A stretch of 64,000 nucleotides of DNA from Wyeomyia smithii (GCF_029784165.1 NC_073696.1:107128665-107192664); one strand, 5' to 3'; numbered from the stretch's first letter, positions 1-11,781 are shown. Notes: generated from the letters alone by a model not told the origin. Translations and numbers: made by a program.

Positions 1-630
1 GTTACTGACACGCTGACTGAGGACTTTGTATCCTTCACCGGTCGTAGCTCTTTGTTGTAATTTTCACATATTAAGTGCTTCTTCAATCTGCCTTCCTCGT
101 GTTTAGGATCTTGATTGCAGTTTATAGTTTCTAAACGACATTACATACCTCGACGATAAACGAAATATTTAAAAAAATGAAAATAAATCACCTGATCGTT
201 GAATTGAACACGCAACGATGGAAATAGTGACTATGATCACTCGGTTCAGATGCATTATTTTCACAGACCAGTAAATGAATGATGCTCGGTACACGGTTCA
301 ATTCTGAATGCTATCCGAGAAGAGTAGAAATAAAGTGTCTGCTTTGATAGTTTCGTCGGAGTCAAATTTCAGTTATGATAAGGATTATCAGTTTGATGCT
401 TTGGGTTGGCGGGTTCATATTTCGAAGCCCTGCTTCGATAAAAAAATACCATTTTCAATTTATTTCTGATCTTCCAAAAAAAAAAATACAATTCAACATG
501 ATCGGTTTGAGATAAATTTTATCAAACATTTACAGAAAGGATCGCAGCTTATTAATTAACTGGTTCATAACTTCGCCTCATCGAAGCCATGATGTGTCAT
601 TTCTAGCTCCTTTGTTAATATATCAGAGCA
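1..630. other. Intergenic, no gene recognised
   Basis: AT-rich sequence upstream of the first TIL gene. No open frame with recognisable protein features was seen on either strand, and no repeat structure was found. Confidence 0.5.
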
Positions 631-706
631 ACTGTTTATGCTCGTGCGCACGTTCGCCTCCTCAGCAGATGCTAGAGGTTACAAAGAAAATTCATTACTA
701 TAAAAA
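631..706 (+). promoter_or_regulatory. Promoter of TIL gene 1
   Basis: A TATAAAAA box at 699-706 lies about 75 bp upstream of the ATG at 778. Upstream, at 631-662, a TGTTTA...CGCACGT...CGCCTC block resembles the TTGTTTAC...CGCACGT.TGCGT block in front of TIL genes 2, 3 and 4. The TGTTTA core resembles a forkhead-type site; that reading is inference. Confidence 0.6.
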
Positions 707-777
707 CTATATTGCAGCATCTAGCTCTTATGCATTTATTGAGTACATCTCAACACCTGCGGAATAATCATACTACA

Positions 778-1181
778 ATGATGAAGCTGGCAGTTATCGT
801 AATCCTTTCTGCTATTTGCGCTTCCATGGTCAATGGAGTTCCTTACAGTGAGTAGTCACAAGGATTAACACTGGCTTAAACTATCTAGTTTTATATTTTT
901 CTTATTTTTTACTTCGTTCAATTCTAATTTAAGATACCTATTGTAATGGAATAAATGAATACTTCTCGGCCTGTGGGTGCCCTTCCACGTGCAACTCTTA
1001 CCTTTACGGTGGATACCAAGGATGTGGTTCGATGTGCCAGCGAGGATGCTTCTGCAGGCCCGGTTACGTTCGGAATACCGTTGGTGTTTGCATCGAAGAG
1101 GTCCAGTGCTCTAGAAGAACATATTACCAACAATCGGTCGGTTACTATCCATTTGGATACTATGACTATGGTTTTTATTAA
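778..1181 (+). CDS. Secreted TIL-domain cysteine-rich protein, gene 1
   Basis: Two exons, join(778..847, 934..1181), phase 1, about 105 aa. Exon 1 encodes a signal peptide (MMKLAVIVILSAICASMVNG) and ends at GTGAGT; exon 2 follows an AAG acceptor. The mature part has ten cysteines in the order expected of a trypsin-inhibitor-like (TIL) domain, ending CIEEVQC, followed by a Tyr/Gly-rich tail that ends at TAA 1179-1181. Family members are secreted serine-protease inhibitors or haemolymph/salivary cysteine-rich proteins; inhibition is inferred, not shown. Compared with copies 2-4 it has the shorter CGCPSTC segment and Met in the putative reactive loop (C-GSM-C instead of C-GSG-C). A poly(A) signal AATAAA lies at 1275-1280. 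Confidence 0.88.
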
Positions 1182-1189
1182 ACCATTTT

Positions 1190-2000
1190 GATACTATGTT
1201 GTGTTTAAAGTCTGGTAATATTAGCTTTAATTACATAATGAGTACTTTTTCATTTAGGTCAAATGTTGAGGCGTAATAAAAGTATAGGAAATCTAAAACG
1301 TCTTGTCTTTTCATAAATCCTCAACATGCCTTCAGCGTTTTATATTTGCAGTGCTCGGATCTCATAATCTTTCAAAAGTAGGCTGTGAAGGTAACCTATG
1401 TTTAAAAATTCACTGATGTCTGATGAAACTTAACTTTTAAGAAGAAATTAATCTTACATTTTTCCATCCTGAATTATTCACCAAAAGTTTTGGAATAATG
1501 ATAAGTTCTAGTAGAAAATAAATTACGTGGGAAATTCAACTCTTTTGCATTTATATAAAATTCAGTGTTAATTACTTAACTTTCTTAACTTCAATTCGAA
1601 ATAACTTGGAATCGAATGCATTTGGGAAGTTATTGATTAGAGTTTTTATTGTAAATGACTATCCGAATTTTCGAAATCAATAAAATTAGAAAATCATTTC
1701 AAAAAATTTTGAATTCGAATTTTTCTAAGCATAACCTTCAACAAAAAATATCTGTCATGCATACTGCACTTTTTACCGAAAGTTATTTTCACGATTTATA
1801 CTAAGTACGTGTCACTGATGAAAATTAGTCTGGAAGTGTGAATATAGTTATTTGTCCAAAGGGTATTAAAACGGGTTGGTAAATGACTTATCTATCTTCG
1901 TTCAGCAACTCCTACCCCAACCTCCGCGGGATGCCGATCGGGATACGAGTAACCTGTGATGTCGCGGAATGCCGATCTAGATACGAGTAATGATGACTGG
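1190..2000. other. Intergenic with a short tandem duplication
   Basis: No gene seen. A diverged tandem pair of about 36 bp, sharing CGCGG(G/A)ATGCCGATC and ATACGAGTAA, lies at about 1926-1998, just outside the inverted-repeat element that follows. Confidence 0.4.
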
Positions 2001-2925
2001 AAACTGGGGTGACTTTGATCACTTTTTCGATTGTATCTCAATCATTTTCAGAATATACTGAAAACAATATTCTTTGATATTTTTAAAATAAGTACTGGCA
2101 TGCATTGAAAAAGATTTAGTCACTACTTCAAAAGTTTAGCAACAATTTTGCTGTTTTTAAATATGCTCTAAAAATTTTACACCAATCATCATTCCGGGGT
2201 GACTTTGATCACTTCATTGTTTTGATGAATTTGGAGTAATACTTTGCTACTTTCACTAAATTGAACAGCCTAAAACGACTTAAACGAGTTTATAAATATG
2301 GAAAGCAATTTGGGGGCCATTCACATTCTACGTGAACAGTTTATAATGGCGAATGTCCAAGATTCATACAAAATTTTCAGAATATATATGAATGATTATC
2401 CACTGAGAGAGAAGGTGGTCTAAAATCGTCAAAAACTAGTCCACAAGGAATATGACTTATGAAATTGACTATATTTGCATGTTACTTCACGTCTTGGGTT
2501 TTTGTTAAGAAAAATATGTAATACGCTGTGGCGAATATTGGGACTCAACATTGCTTTCGAGGAAAAACTTGCAAAAATAACTGTAAAATGTATTGTTATA
2601 ATATTTGTTCATCTTAAGAACTAATCTGGGAACAAAACTAAAAAAACTTTACGTATTGCAACTTGTTGTTTTGAATCTGCTTGAACCGATTGTTTGTATG
2701 CAACAAAAATCGCCAAAAATACACGTTATTTTCAATTAATATTTTAGCATGAAAAACACTCTTTAAATAGCAGGAAATGCATGAATAGTAGCAATGCGAA
2801 CATATATCCACACAATAAGTGAAGATTGCGACAAATCCCAAGCATTACGAGCGCTTTTTAACCACATTTTCAAAAAAGAGGTACAGTGATCAAAGCCCCC
2901 CCGGTGATCAAAGTCACCCCAGTTT
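2001..2925. mobile_element. Non-coding element with 22-bp perfect terminal inverted repeats
   Basis: The ends 2001-2022 and 2904-2925 are exact reverse complements over 22 bp (core GGGGTGACTTTGATCAC). The core recurs as a direct copy at 2195-2212 and again, inverted and altered, at 2885-2900, so both ends carry reiterated subterminal copies. No transposase frame is present. No clear target-site duplication was found, so the superfamily is unassigned. A MITE or foldback element is the best reading. Confidence 0.65.
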
Positions 2926-2934
2926 ACGGTACGT

Positions 2935-3110
2935 ACGTAGTGTTCCCATGTTCGGAGCGGCATACAACAGCGTCTGACTTGGAGCGGGCGGCTGAATCAT
3001 AGAGAGCGGTACCTCGCCAATTAAATCTAAGGCGGCAGCCCCATCGCGAGACTAGGTATCGTAGTTCTTATAAGGCAGCATACCGAATATGAAATACTAC
3101 GAACAATCCG
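2935..3110 (+). mobile_element. Fragment of an RTE-like LINE 5' region
   Basis: The stretch around CGTCTGACTTGGAGCGGGCGG...GCGGTACCTC...CCCATCGCGAGACTAGG...CGTAGTT resembles the segment at 46680-46870, which leads into an endonuclease-like reading (LGTVNR). It is short and broken; assignment rests on the internal similarity only. Confidence 0.35.
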
Positions 3111-3294
3111 GATAATCATTTGGAACGAAATTATCGACATGGACTGTTGTAATATGCTGCATGATGCTGGCTCGCTACCCTGCTGCCAGATTTTTATTGT
3201 CGTTCATTTGTCATTACACGTTAAATATACAGCGAACATATTTTAATAAAATTAACTCATAACATCTTCCCTTTCATCTAAAAATCCTTTTTTA

Positions 3295-4880
3295 CTACTC
3301 TTCGAGCACATAGTCATCAAAGCGGAAAGCGCGCCTGGTTAACCTAACCGGTCGTCTTGGAGTTTCACCTAACTGATTAGTTTTATCTGCTTCCGGGTAC
3401 ACTGGTTGGTTGCTTGTTGAAGTTTCCGACTTGGCGACCGCTGTATCGTTTCCTGGCCACTCGTAGTGATTCTTGGTGCGTCCAAAACCATCCTGTTCAA
3501 AACCTGGAGATGATATGTCGTTGAATACTGAAAAGTTTTCTCGTGTTCCAGAACCTAATGAAGCATATGAATCTCTAATATTTCTTCTGTTTCTACGATA
3601 CTCTGCTCCCCTCACATCAATTAGATAATCCCGATCACTCAGTATACCGTTTATTTTCCCTTTGGTCCATTCGGATGAGCTCTCTGGTTTCAACTGTACG
3701 TAAACTTCCTGTCCTCGCACCAGCGATGGCAATACTTGAGATCGGCGGTCGTGGTTGAATTTTGATTTTACCTTTCGTAACTCTATCTCTTCGCGGACTC
3801 TGTTCCCATCAATCGGCATGAGCTTCAACCGTTTCTGTGTCAGTGGAAACAGCCCTCTGGAACTCCTCCCCATGAGTTTTTGAGTCGGAGAATATCCATC
3901 AGCCTGTGGTGTGTTGCGCCATTCCAGTAATGCCAGCCAAATGTCTTTTCCATCCTCCAATGCCTTCTTCAGTACGTTCTTCGCTATTTTAATCGACTAC
4001 TCCGCCTTCCCGTTTGCCTCGTGGTGGTATGGTGCGCTTGTAGTGTGACGAATACCGTAAGTCTTTACAAATTGCTACCATTTCTGGCTGGTAAATTGTT
4101 TTCCAGAGTCCGTGATAACCTGGCGAGGAATGCCAAGTCTGCTAAAGTTTCTTTCAGAACATTCTAAAACTGCGCTTGTATTTTGACTGTTCAAGAAGTC
4201 CACGTCAAAATAATTTGAATAGTGGTCAACTGATACAAGAATGATCATTTTTTTTCCATTGTGTGTAATTTCTCCTAGATCCATGGAAACTATGTCGTAC
4301 GGATACTTCGGAATCGCTGAACTTCAATTGGTTCACATTGCTGGAACGGTCGGAACTTATTGCAAATCGCACACTTCATTACAAATTTTTTTATATGGTC
4401 AGTCATGTTTGGCCAATATACTAACTCTCTGGCCTTCCGAAGCGTTGCCTGTTCTCCTTGATGACAATAATGCAGCATCTCCAAAATCAAAGGACGACTT
4501 TGAGCTGGAATTATAATCCTATCGCCTCGAAGTATCACCCCGTCCTGCACTATCAGTTCAAAATGGAAGGGAAAATACGGCTTTGCACACTGCTCCACTT
4601 CATCTTTAACCTTAGGCCATCCTGTCATGATGTACTCTTTCAAAACACGGCTTACGGGATCCTGCGTTGTCGCCTGTTGAATGTTCGCTAAAATATCCGT
4701 ATGCAGTTCAAATATGTCTAGTACACTCACTTCCTCAAAAGATTTCCACAAATGATCTACTTTACTTAACTCCGCCGTTTGATTTTTGTTCACGTTTCGA
4801 GATAATGTATCCGCAATTATCACCATACTTCCTTTAACATACTTGACGTTTAGGTCGTATCTTTGTAGACTGAGCAGCAT
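3295..4880 (-). pseudogene. Integrase of the gypsy element
   Basis: Minus-strand pieces carry the HHCC zinc finger (HYCHQGEQATLRKAR ... CAICNKF), the catalytic core (VSVDHYSNYFDV ... VITDSGKQF ... HHEANGKAE) and a basic C-terminal region with the RRNRRNIRDS segment. Breaks: a frameshift near 4290 between zinc finger and core, and in-frame TAG stops near 4072 and 3997. Integrase would insert the cDNA; this copy cannot be made as one protein. Confidence 0.82.
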
Positions 4881-5340
4881 TTTCTGGATTCTCTTTGGTA
4901 CTACGGACAGAGGTTTTTCTGAAAATGGCTTGTAGCGGCAGATGGTCGGTTTCTACAGTGACTTGCTTGTTTCCGAAAATATATTGATCGAACCGCTTGC
5001 AGGCAAATAAAATCGCAAGTGTCTCTTTTTCGATTTGAGCGTATTTTTGCTCCGTCGCCGTAAGCATTCTGGAAGCAAACATGATGGGTTGTCCTTCCTG
5101 CATAAGTACCGCTCCCAATGCGTAGCTACTAGCGTCGCATTGAATCGTTGTAGCTGTCATCGGATTAAAGAACTTCAACGTTGCCATACTGCAAACTTCT
5201 TTTTTAGCTCATCAAATGCTTTCTCCTGTCGTTCCTCCCAAGTCCAGTCATTGGACATTAATGCTCTTCGCAAAGCTGCACTCGTCTCCGACAGTTTTGG
5301 TAAGAACTTTGCCATGTAACAGACTAGTCCTAAGAATCGC
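4800..5340 (-). pseudogene. RNase H region of the gypsy element
   Basis: Frames around 4834-5187 show RNase H features: TIQCDASSYALGAVL, then EKETLAILFACKRFDQYI and ETDHLPL. It is separated from the RT by frameshifts near 5190-5340 and from the integrase by another near 4880. Part of the degenerate element spanning 3145-7490. Confidence 0.8.
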
Positions 5341-5484
5341 TGTTACGCTGCAAGATCTTTTGGCGACTCCATGTGGCTGATTGCAACTGCCTTCTGTGGA
5401 TCCGGTTTTAAACCATCCCTTGACAGTACATGCCCGAAAAAACAAACCTCCGTTTGATTCAGCTTCATTTTCGCTTTGCTTAGC

Positions 5485-7392
5485 TTAATTCCAAAGTCTC
5501 GGCTTCCGATTATGATTAAGGTTCCGATTATGATTAAGGTTTCGTTTATGATCTTTTGCAGCTTCTGATTCAGTGTTACCTCTTCCAACTATAAGGATGT
5601 CGTCCACCAGCACCTCTATTCCATTAAGCCCTTGTAGTGCTTGTTGAAGTTTTTGCTGGAAGATCTCCGGTGAGCAGGATAAACCGAATGGTAGTCTCTT
5701 CCAAATGTACCTGCCGAACGGTGTCCAAAAGGCTGTTATTCTGCTGCTTTTATCCGTCAATTGTACATGCCAAAACCCGTTTCTCACGTCGAGTGTTGAG
5801 AACACCTTCACGTTATGCAATTCCGGCAAAATCTCTTCTAACGTTGACATTTGCAATCTTGGTCGCTTGATTGCTTGGTTCAATTGTACTGGGTCTAAAC
5901 AAATCCTGACCTTATCATTACGCACCACTAATACTACGTTGCTTGTCCACTCCGTAAACTCCTCGACTTTTTCTATAATACCTCGTTTCTCCAAATCTTC
6001 CAATTCATGTTGCAGTTTCTGCCGCAGGGACACCGGTACTCTTCTTGGTTCTTGTTGTTTCGGTGGTAAATCATTCAGCTGTATCTCGACTTCACCTTTA
6101 AATCGCCCATCTCCTGAGAACACGTCTCTGAACTTTTTGATTATCGTTTCACATTCCGGATTGTGAACTTCTTCGTTACTGTTTTCTTCCACTTTACATT
6201 CATTTATTTTATGTACGCTAATAATACCCAAAGCAACGCATGTATTATAGCCCAATAGTGGCATTTGAAGTACTTTTGGCGAATGGTCCACTACTTGAAT
6301 CACAACTTTCGAACACTTATCACCGTTCTTATGTCTCAAAACAACCCGTCCTACAGCAGGAACAATTTGCCCTCCAAATTCTTTGAGCTTTGTGCCGCTT
6401 GGTTTCAACTCGACTTCGCTTTTGGTTAACTGACTCAGTTCATATCGCGTGATTACATTGCATGACGCACCGGTGTCAATCTGACAGCGCACTCCCTTTG
6501 GCTCTTCATGTTTATTGATCGCAAATTTCACTTCGGTCGTCATTTTTTTTTCCACTACATTCACTTCCTCTACACTTGTTATGTAATCCGAATCATCACT
6601 GTTTTCTTCTTCGTCGACTATTTTCACCTTGTTCATCTTTTTTTTCCAGCTCGTCGAAGGTCCTGCACCCGAATCTTCCCCAAGTTGTCTCGCTCGGCAA
6701 ACTTTTGAAAAGTGATTCATTTTTCCGCACCTTCTGCATGTTGCCCCATTTGCTGGACAGCGCTCACGATCCCCGATTCTATGATCTCTTCTTCCACAGT
6801 ACTTACAGGATCCCGACCAATCAGCAGCTCGCACTTTCACTATAACTTCAGAATATTTGTCTGCCTCCGTTGACTCTTCCTTAATTTTCATCGTTGTAAC
6901 TCGATCTTCCACTAGCTTTTGAGCCCGACATGTGTCGATAGCCATTGCCAATGTTAAATTCGCCGTCTTTAGTAAAGCTTTCCTGGTATCATCCGATCTG
7001 ATACCCACAACAATTCTATCTCGTATCAAAGAATCTTTTAAATCACCGTAGTTGCATGTTGCTGCAAGTGAACGAACTCTGCTCACGAATTGATTAATAT
7101 CTTCATTCGGATTTTGGGTTGCTGTATTGAACAATAATCGTTCATATGTCTCGTTCGATTGAGGTAAACAATACCCCTTCAACGCCGTCAAAACAGCAGC
7201 CGTTGTGTTTTGATTTTCTGGAGCCAACAACGTATTCAATATTTTTACTGCACCGGTACCCAAAAAGTTTTTGAGCAACGCCACTTTCACTGCATCCGAT
7301 TTTTCTCCTATCTCTGCTGCCAACACAAAGATTTCCCACGATTGCTTGGAATCGCGGAAATCATTTGCCAGTTGATCACTATCAATATTCAA
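5485..7392 (-). pseudogene. gag-protease-RT of the gypsy element
   Basis: Open frame of about 635 codons without a usable ATG at its start. In order: capsid-like gag (residues 1-170), two CCHC-type zinc knuckles (CKYCGRRDH and CRRCGKMNHFSKVC, near 195-235), an aspartic protease DTGASCNVI (near 305), and an RT with LDVRNGFWH and the VDDILIVG active-site motif (near 600). The frame ends in a tandem copy of GATTATGATTAAGGTTCC-type repeats (about 5507-5545) that knocks it out of register; the following RT/connection piece (FFGHVLSRDG) continues in another frame at 5343-5480. Confidence 0.85.
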
Positions 7393-7499
7393 AAACCCCG
7401 GTGGGTGGGTTATGTTCTGGAGTGGTAAGAAGCCAATGGGGTCACTTACGTACGCAAAGGCATGAGCTCCTCCAACGCAGCGGATCTAAATTCTTAAAC

Positions 7500-8960
7500 T
7501 ACTAGACTATTATGAAGCAGGGGCTTCGAAAGCATCCCAAATCTGAGGAGGATATGAAGAAAAAGTAGGTTTCCGTAAAGAAAAAGCTGCAGCCACGTGT
7601 TGTACAAAACCCACTGAGTGGAGTTAAGCGGATCGATGAGCAAATAGCAGGGGACCTGAAGGATTAGTGGACATATTATCCATAGTACGATCAGCACCAC
7701 TGCGCGAGGGTACAAGTTTGACAGTCAAGTCCAACCAGTGGTTTGACGCTGAGTGCCAGCGAGCGACAGACGAGAAAAACCGGGCCAGAGGTCACATGTT
7801 GGTTATGACTAACGCGTAAGAGTGAAGAGAGCAGCTAGAGCCACTGAAAAGAGACTTCATCGCCTGAAGCAAAGTCAGCATTGGAAGCTGTGGACCCACC
7901 CATCCATGGACTAGGTGAAGGAGGCAGTGGCTATCCTTCGGATCATTCTGCACACAGAGAAAATATTATCAAGTGAACACGTGAAAACAACGTAAATTTA
8001 CGTAAATCTGAATGTGTTCACTGATTAAGGTAAATAATACGCATAAAAATTGGTAAAAACAACGCAACTGCTCCATAAAATGCGAATACTTAATTTTGGG
8101 TAAAAATTTGTATGGAGTTTTTGATATAATTATTGATGGTTCAAGGTATCCAATTTTACCTAAATGATGACTCTCGTGCAGGTACTCAAATGTAGGTAAA
8201 TCACTTGCACCAAAAAGTACCTTCCCGCACAGAAGGGCTGATTTGCGTAAAAAATACGCATATTTGGGTATTTTTATTTTTCTGTGTGAGACTTTGATCT
8301 GATGAAGAATTGCTCTCGGACTGGTTGAAAGATCTTTTTTTTTATTTCAGGTAGAGGAAAATTTGCTGCCAAACACCTGAGAGACCAACCTTTTTGTGCG
8401 GTTTGGCCCACTAAAAACCCTCCAGTCTGCAGCCCATAATACTCTCCTAGACGACTGCTACGCATTACTTCAGGAAGCCGCCTTTCATCGAGGCTCAACA
8501 CTTCTCAGTGCCGTGTACAAAATTATCTCCCGCAACCTGTTCCACAGACTATGGCCGTGGAAACCTTAGTAGATGTATACCAATGTGTTTTTCGAGAAGA
8601 ACGCTCCACTGCGGTTTAAATATCAACCTTCATCAAATCTGCGATAAAGTTCGGGAATTTAACTTGTAGACTCACGATCTGTTCAGGGACCGTAGAGCAG
8701 TGTACGATTTAGTTGAGAGTAATGTAATGAGTTATGGTGGATTATACTCGAACATGGTTTTCCAACAAAACTGATCACTGCCATGCTTGACTGTTCCACA
8801 TTGAGCACGGTGAGATATCGGACGCTTTCGTGACGTTAGATGGTTTGGAGCATGGTGACGGGCTGTTAGACTTATTGTTCAATATGGAATTGATGTGCTA
8901 TAGGGAGGGCTGGCGTGCAGAGTAGTGGCATCAACATTACGAATTCTCAGTTGTTCTCAC
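7500..8960 (+). mobile_element. Degenerate RTE-like LINE fragment with nested MITE
   Basis: Broken plus-strand readings include WFDAECQRATDEKNRARG (near 7740) and RRAEKRLHRLKQ of the region linking endonuclease and RT, EELLSDWLKDLF (near 8305), SAVYKIISRNLF (near 8500) and AFVTLDGLEHGDGL (near 8830). They match the same family read more cleanly at 57180-58018. Multiple stops and small deletions. A MITE-like insert occupies 7954-8288. Confidence 0.65.
7954..8288. mobile_element. Putative MITE with CACACAGA termini
   Basis: Begins CACACAGAGAAAATA and ends TATTTTTCTGTGTG, an imperfect inverted pair, and interrupts the LINE reading frame between AVAILRIIL and EELLSDW. AT-rich, non-coding. Target duplication not resolved, so borders are approximate. 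Confidence 0.45.
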
Positions 8961-9151
8961 AGGGTGTTTAATAATTTGGAATACAACTTTTCATCGTTGT
9001 GTAGGTGCACACCAAGCAGGAGTACCGTGACGTCGTAGTGAAGTACTTTCACAGGTCACGCAGGTCAGGAGTTCGTGTTTTATAATGAGAAACTCTTTGT
9101 TTTGTAACAGCCGCACAATATCCAAACGTTCGGCTGAGGGCGTCCACGTTG

Positions 9152-11132
9152 CACAGTGGCGGGTCTCCGAACAAAAGTCGGACAAAACCCAAAATGTTCA
9201 TTTAAAAAGCAGAAAAATCCATATTAGGTTGATTTTTTTATGTAAAATTCAATTTTGGTATCAAAAATTAAAAAAGTTGGAAAAATATCCCCCTAAAGTG
9301 CAATTAAAATTTTCTTAAGGCTAAAATTACGTCGTAGTGTTTTTATGTATATCATTATTCATGTATATTCCCATCTTTTGCTATGTTTGAGGAACCAGTA
9401 GTCATCAGCGAAACTGAGAATAGTATATAGAATATAAAATAATTAATAATAATTTTAAATTTAAAATTTTAATTATAAATATAATTTAAATAAGTACGGT
9501 GTCAGTATAGTCAGTTTCTGGCGAAGTGAATATAGGAAACCAGTATAAACTGTCGAAATGTGAACCAGCCGATTGTGTGCCAAATTTCGCAGTTGGAAAA
9601 CTGCGATCATGTAGTATTGAAATAGATATCATTTTTGGCTCAATCAATACATCGCATTAACTTAGGAAACAAAATATTAAATACGTTAAACTAAAATACT
9701 TGAGTAGAATACAAAGAAATATTCATTTTTATAAGATCAATGTTGTGTGTAATCAATTAACTCTTTTGTCTTTTTTTAAGAGAAATGTGCATTCGAAACG
9801 AACTATACAGTATATTATATGTTGAAATATGCAAAATGGTAATTTTAATAGATTTAAAAAAAACTTGAGTCTAAGTAAAAATTTGTCGTTTAACATGGTC
9901 AAAAGGGGATATGCCCGTTTAAAGAGTTTTCATACTAGTAAAAATACAGTGTCTATATACGTTAGTGCATAATTTGTGACGTGTCACCATCGTATTTTAG
10001 TAATCAGGGATACCAGATATGCAAATTTATCTGAAAATGAAGATTTTCAGAATCCGTGTGCCGACTTCTATTTAAGTCCAACGCTACCGTTCATTATTAC
10101 GCAAAATTGTATGGATGTTCAACAACAGTACACAAATAACTAATTCAAGGATGTAAAATAATCGTTTTATCTTCGAGTCCCATTGGCAAACTTTCGAAGG
10201 AGCCCAAGAAAGCATGAATAAAGCAATCCGGAAAACACGAGAAAATAAATGCCTGGAAAGGATCACGTAAGAGAACTATCGGTGACATGTTTCGTGAGCT
10301 GCTAATTGCGTCAGATCCGGTAGTTCCGAGTTTTAGACACAACAACAAATAGAAAAGCACTTTCACATAAGAGGTGGAAGATTTATTAATTTTCAGTCAT
10401 GATGATACTGACGATGACGAGTAGAATGTTAAAACCTTATACATTGCTTTAAAAATGAATATTCATGTAAATTTAATATAATTATATGTGTTCACATTTG
10501 AACGTAAGCCGATGATGTTCTCCTAGAACAATTGAATGAAACTACTAACTACTTCTGTAAAACAATGTAACTTTCACAAATCACCATGCGTCTTCATTCA
10601 AACTATTTTAATTTCAATTAAAATTTTTTCTCAGCGGGGCAGAAAGGGGCAAAATGGGACCTTAATATTCGAAAAGTAGAGAAAATTTCCTATGAAATAC
10701 ATACTATGCGACCTGTGTCAACCGATGGGTCATATCGTACAGCATACATTTGCGCAGAAAAAAAGTTTTTTTTTCAGACCACTCAATAGGTATTTCAAAC
10801 ATTTCACAAAAGTTAAGATGAATTATATGAAAACATTCAACACGAATTACAATTCTGAATATTTATCTTCAAAATGCAACCTGTCGCATTGAATTCGAAT
10901 AAGAATTAGGTGAGTATTTACTATTTGAAGTAAACCCCAATATGTGCTTTCTAAGTGAAAAAATCATTGAAATAACATGACTTGACAAAGTTTAAAGTGC
11001 TCTCAAAAATTCAAATTTAATCCAATTGTCTTGATATTTGGAAAACACGTTTTCCAATACAGTAGAACTTTGAAAAAAATATTAAATATCAATAATTAGA
11101 ACTTGAGTTTTGTCCGGCTTCCGACCACTGTG
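9152..11132. mobile_element. Non-autonomous Transib-like element with RSS-like 12/23 ends
   Basis: Flanked by an exact 5-bp duplication CGTTG (9147-9151 and 11133-11137). Left end: heptamer CACAGTG (9152-9158), 23-bp spacer, nonamer ACAAAACCC (9182-9190). Right end, read inward on minus: heptamer CACAGTG (11126-11132), 12-bp spacer, nonamer ACAAAACTC (11105-11113). These match the recombination-signal layout used by RAG (CACAGTG, 12/23 spacer, ACAAAAACC). Transib transposons are known for 5-bp GC-rich target duplications and RSS-like ends. The 2-kb interior is AT-rich with no transposase frame, so it is a non-autonomous derivative. Confidence 0.82.
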
Positions 11133-11149
11133 CGTTGGTCAGCATCTTT

Positions 11150-11460
11150 CCGTTCCACATAACCATCCCGCGGATCTAGAGCGTCGCCTCGGTGATGGTT
11201 TGGGGGGCCGTATCCAGGCGTAGGGTGTTTGGTGTTTTTCGAGAAAAACCTTAAAATCAATGGTACAATTTAAGAAGCTCATTTTCAAGATCTGGGAATA
11301 GACGACGGGAAGAGACGATCTTTTCAAGTTGAAGGAAAGCGGGATATCACACCGAGCTAAATCATGCAAATACGATGGTTCTAATAGTCAGAAATCCTTT
11401 CCTCACAGACTTGAACGTTATATCGAGAAGACTTGAAAATGCCCTGTAAGAATAATTTTT
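11150..11460 (+). pseudogene. Tc1/mariner-type transposase relic
   Basis: Short broken frames resemble Tc1/mariner transposases: VMVWGAVS near 11200, then, after a frameshift, a stretch reading like FEKNLKINGTI, and further on ESGISHRAKS followed by SFPHRLERYIEKT (near 11320-11430), which recalls the QQDGAPSHRAK...FP segment around the second catalytic Asp. No inverted repeats were identified. The Transib-like element ends 12 bp upstream. Confidence 0.5.
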
Positions 11461-11781
11461 GACATAAAATTGTGAAATATTTTATCAGCCCGATATATTG
11501 GTGACTGAATTGTATCAGGAAAGGAAGATTACAAAAGATTTCAAAAGATTCAAAGCTAGTTTTGCTCAGAAGGAGCTAACGAAAGTCAAAGATCATGCCA
11601 GTAACCCCTGAAGAATTGACATCTGTTAAACAGTTGAAATCAGTGCGTGTATGCATGTTCAGCATCTGAAACAATCAGGTGTTTTTATTGCAAATTTATT
11701 ACGAAAAATGTGTTAGACTTCTTGAATGGATTGATTATTTTCATCGTGATCTTTCGAGCTGTCAGTTGTATCGAGACTAAA

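Larger units (their letters stand above)
3145..7490 (-). mobile_element. Degenerate Ty3/gypsy LTR retrotransposon, 5'-truncated
   Basis: Read on minus: gag with zinc knuckles, protease, reverse transcriptase, RNase H, integrase, then a purine-rich tract (AAAGGGAAGA) and a putative 120-bp 3' LTR (3145-3264) beginning TGTTATGAG and ending TTACAACA, with an AATAAA inside. No matching 5' LTR is seen; the gag frame runs into a stop near 7486 without an ATG, and RTE-like LINE sequence follows, so the 5' end is lost. Domain order and the K02A2.6-like polyprotein resemble mag-type gypsy elements (inference). Several frameshifts and stops make it non-autonomous. Confidence 0.85.

Noticed and set aside
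954..1191. Antisense and alternative-frame ORFs over the TIL exons (both strands)
   Set aside because: Shadows of the cysteine-rich coding exon; they lack signal peptides and domains and recur in the same place over every copy.
10084..10892. Short ORFs inside the Transib-like element
   Set aside because: Under 75 codons, AT-biased, no resemblance to Transib transposase.
9157..11130. Reading the 9.1-11.1 kb element as hAT (CAGTGG start)
   Set aside because: The flanking 8-mers do not match; only the 5-bp CGTTG outside CACAGTG matches on both sides.
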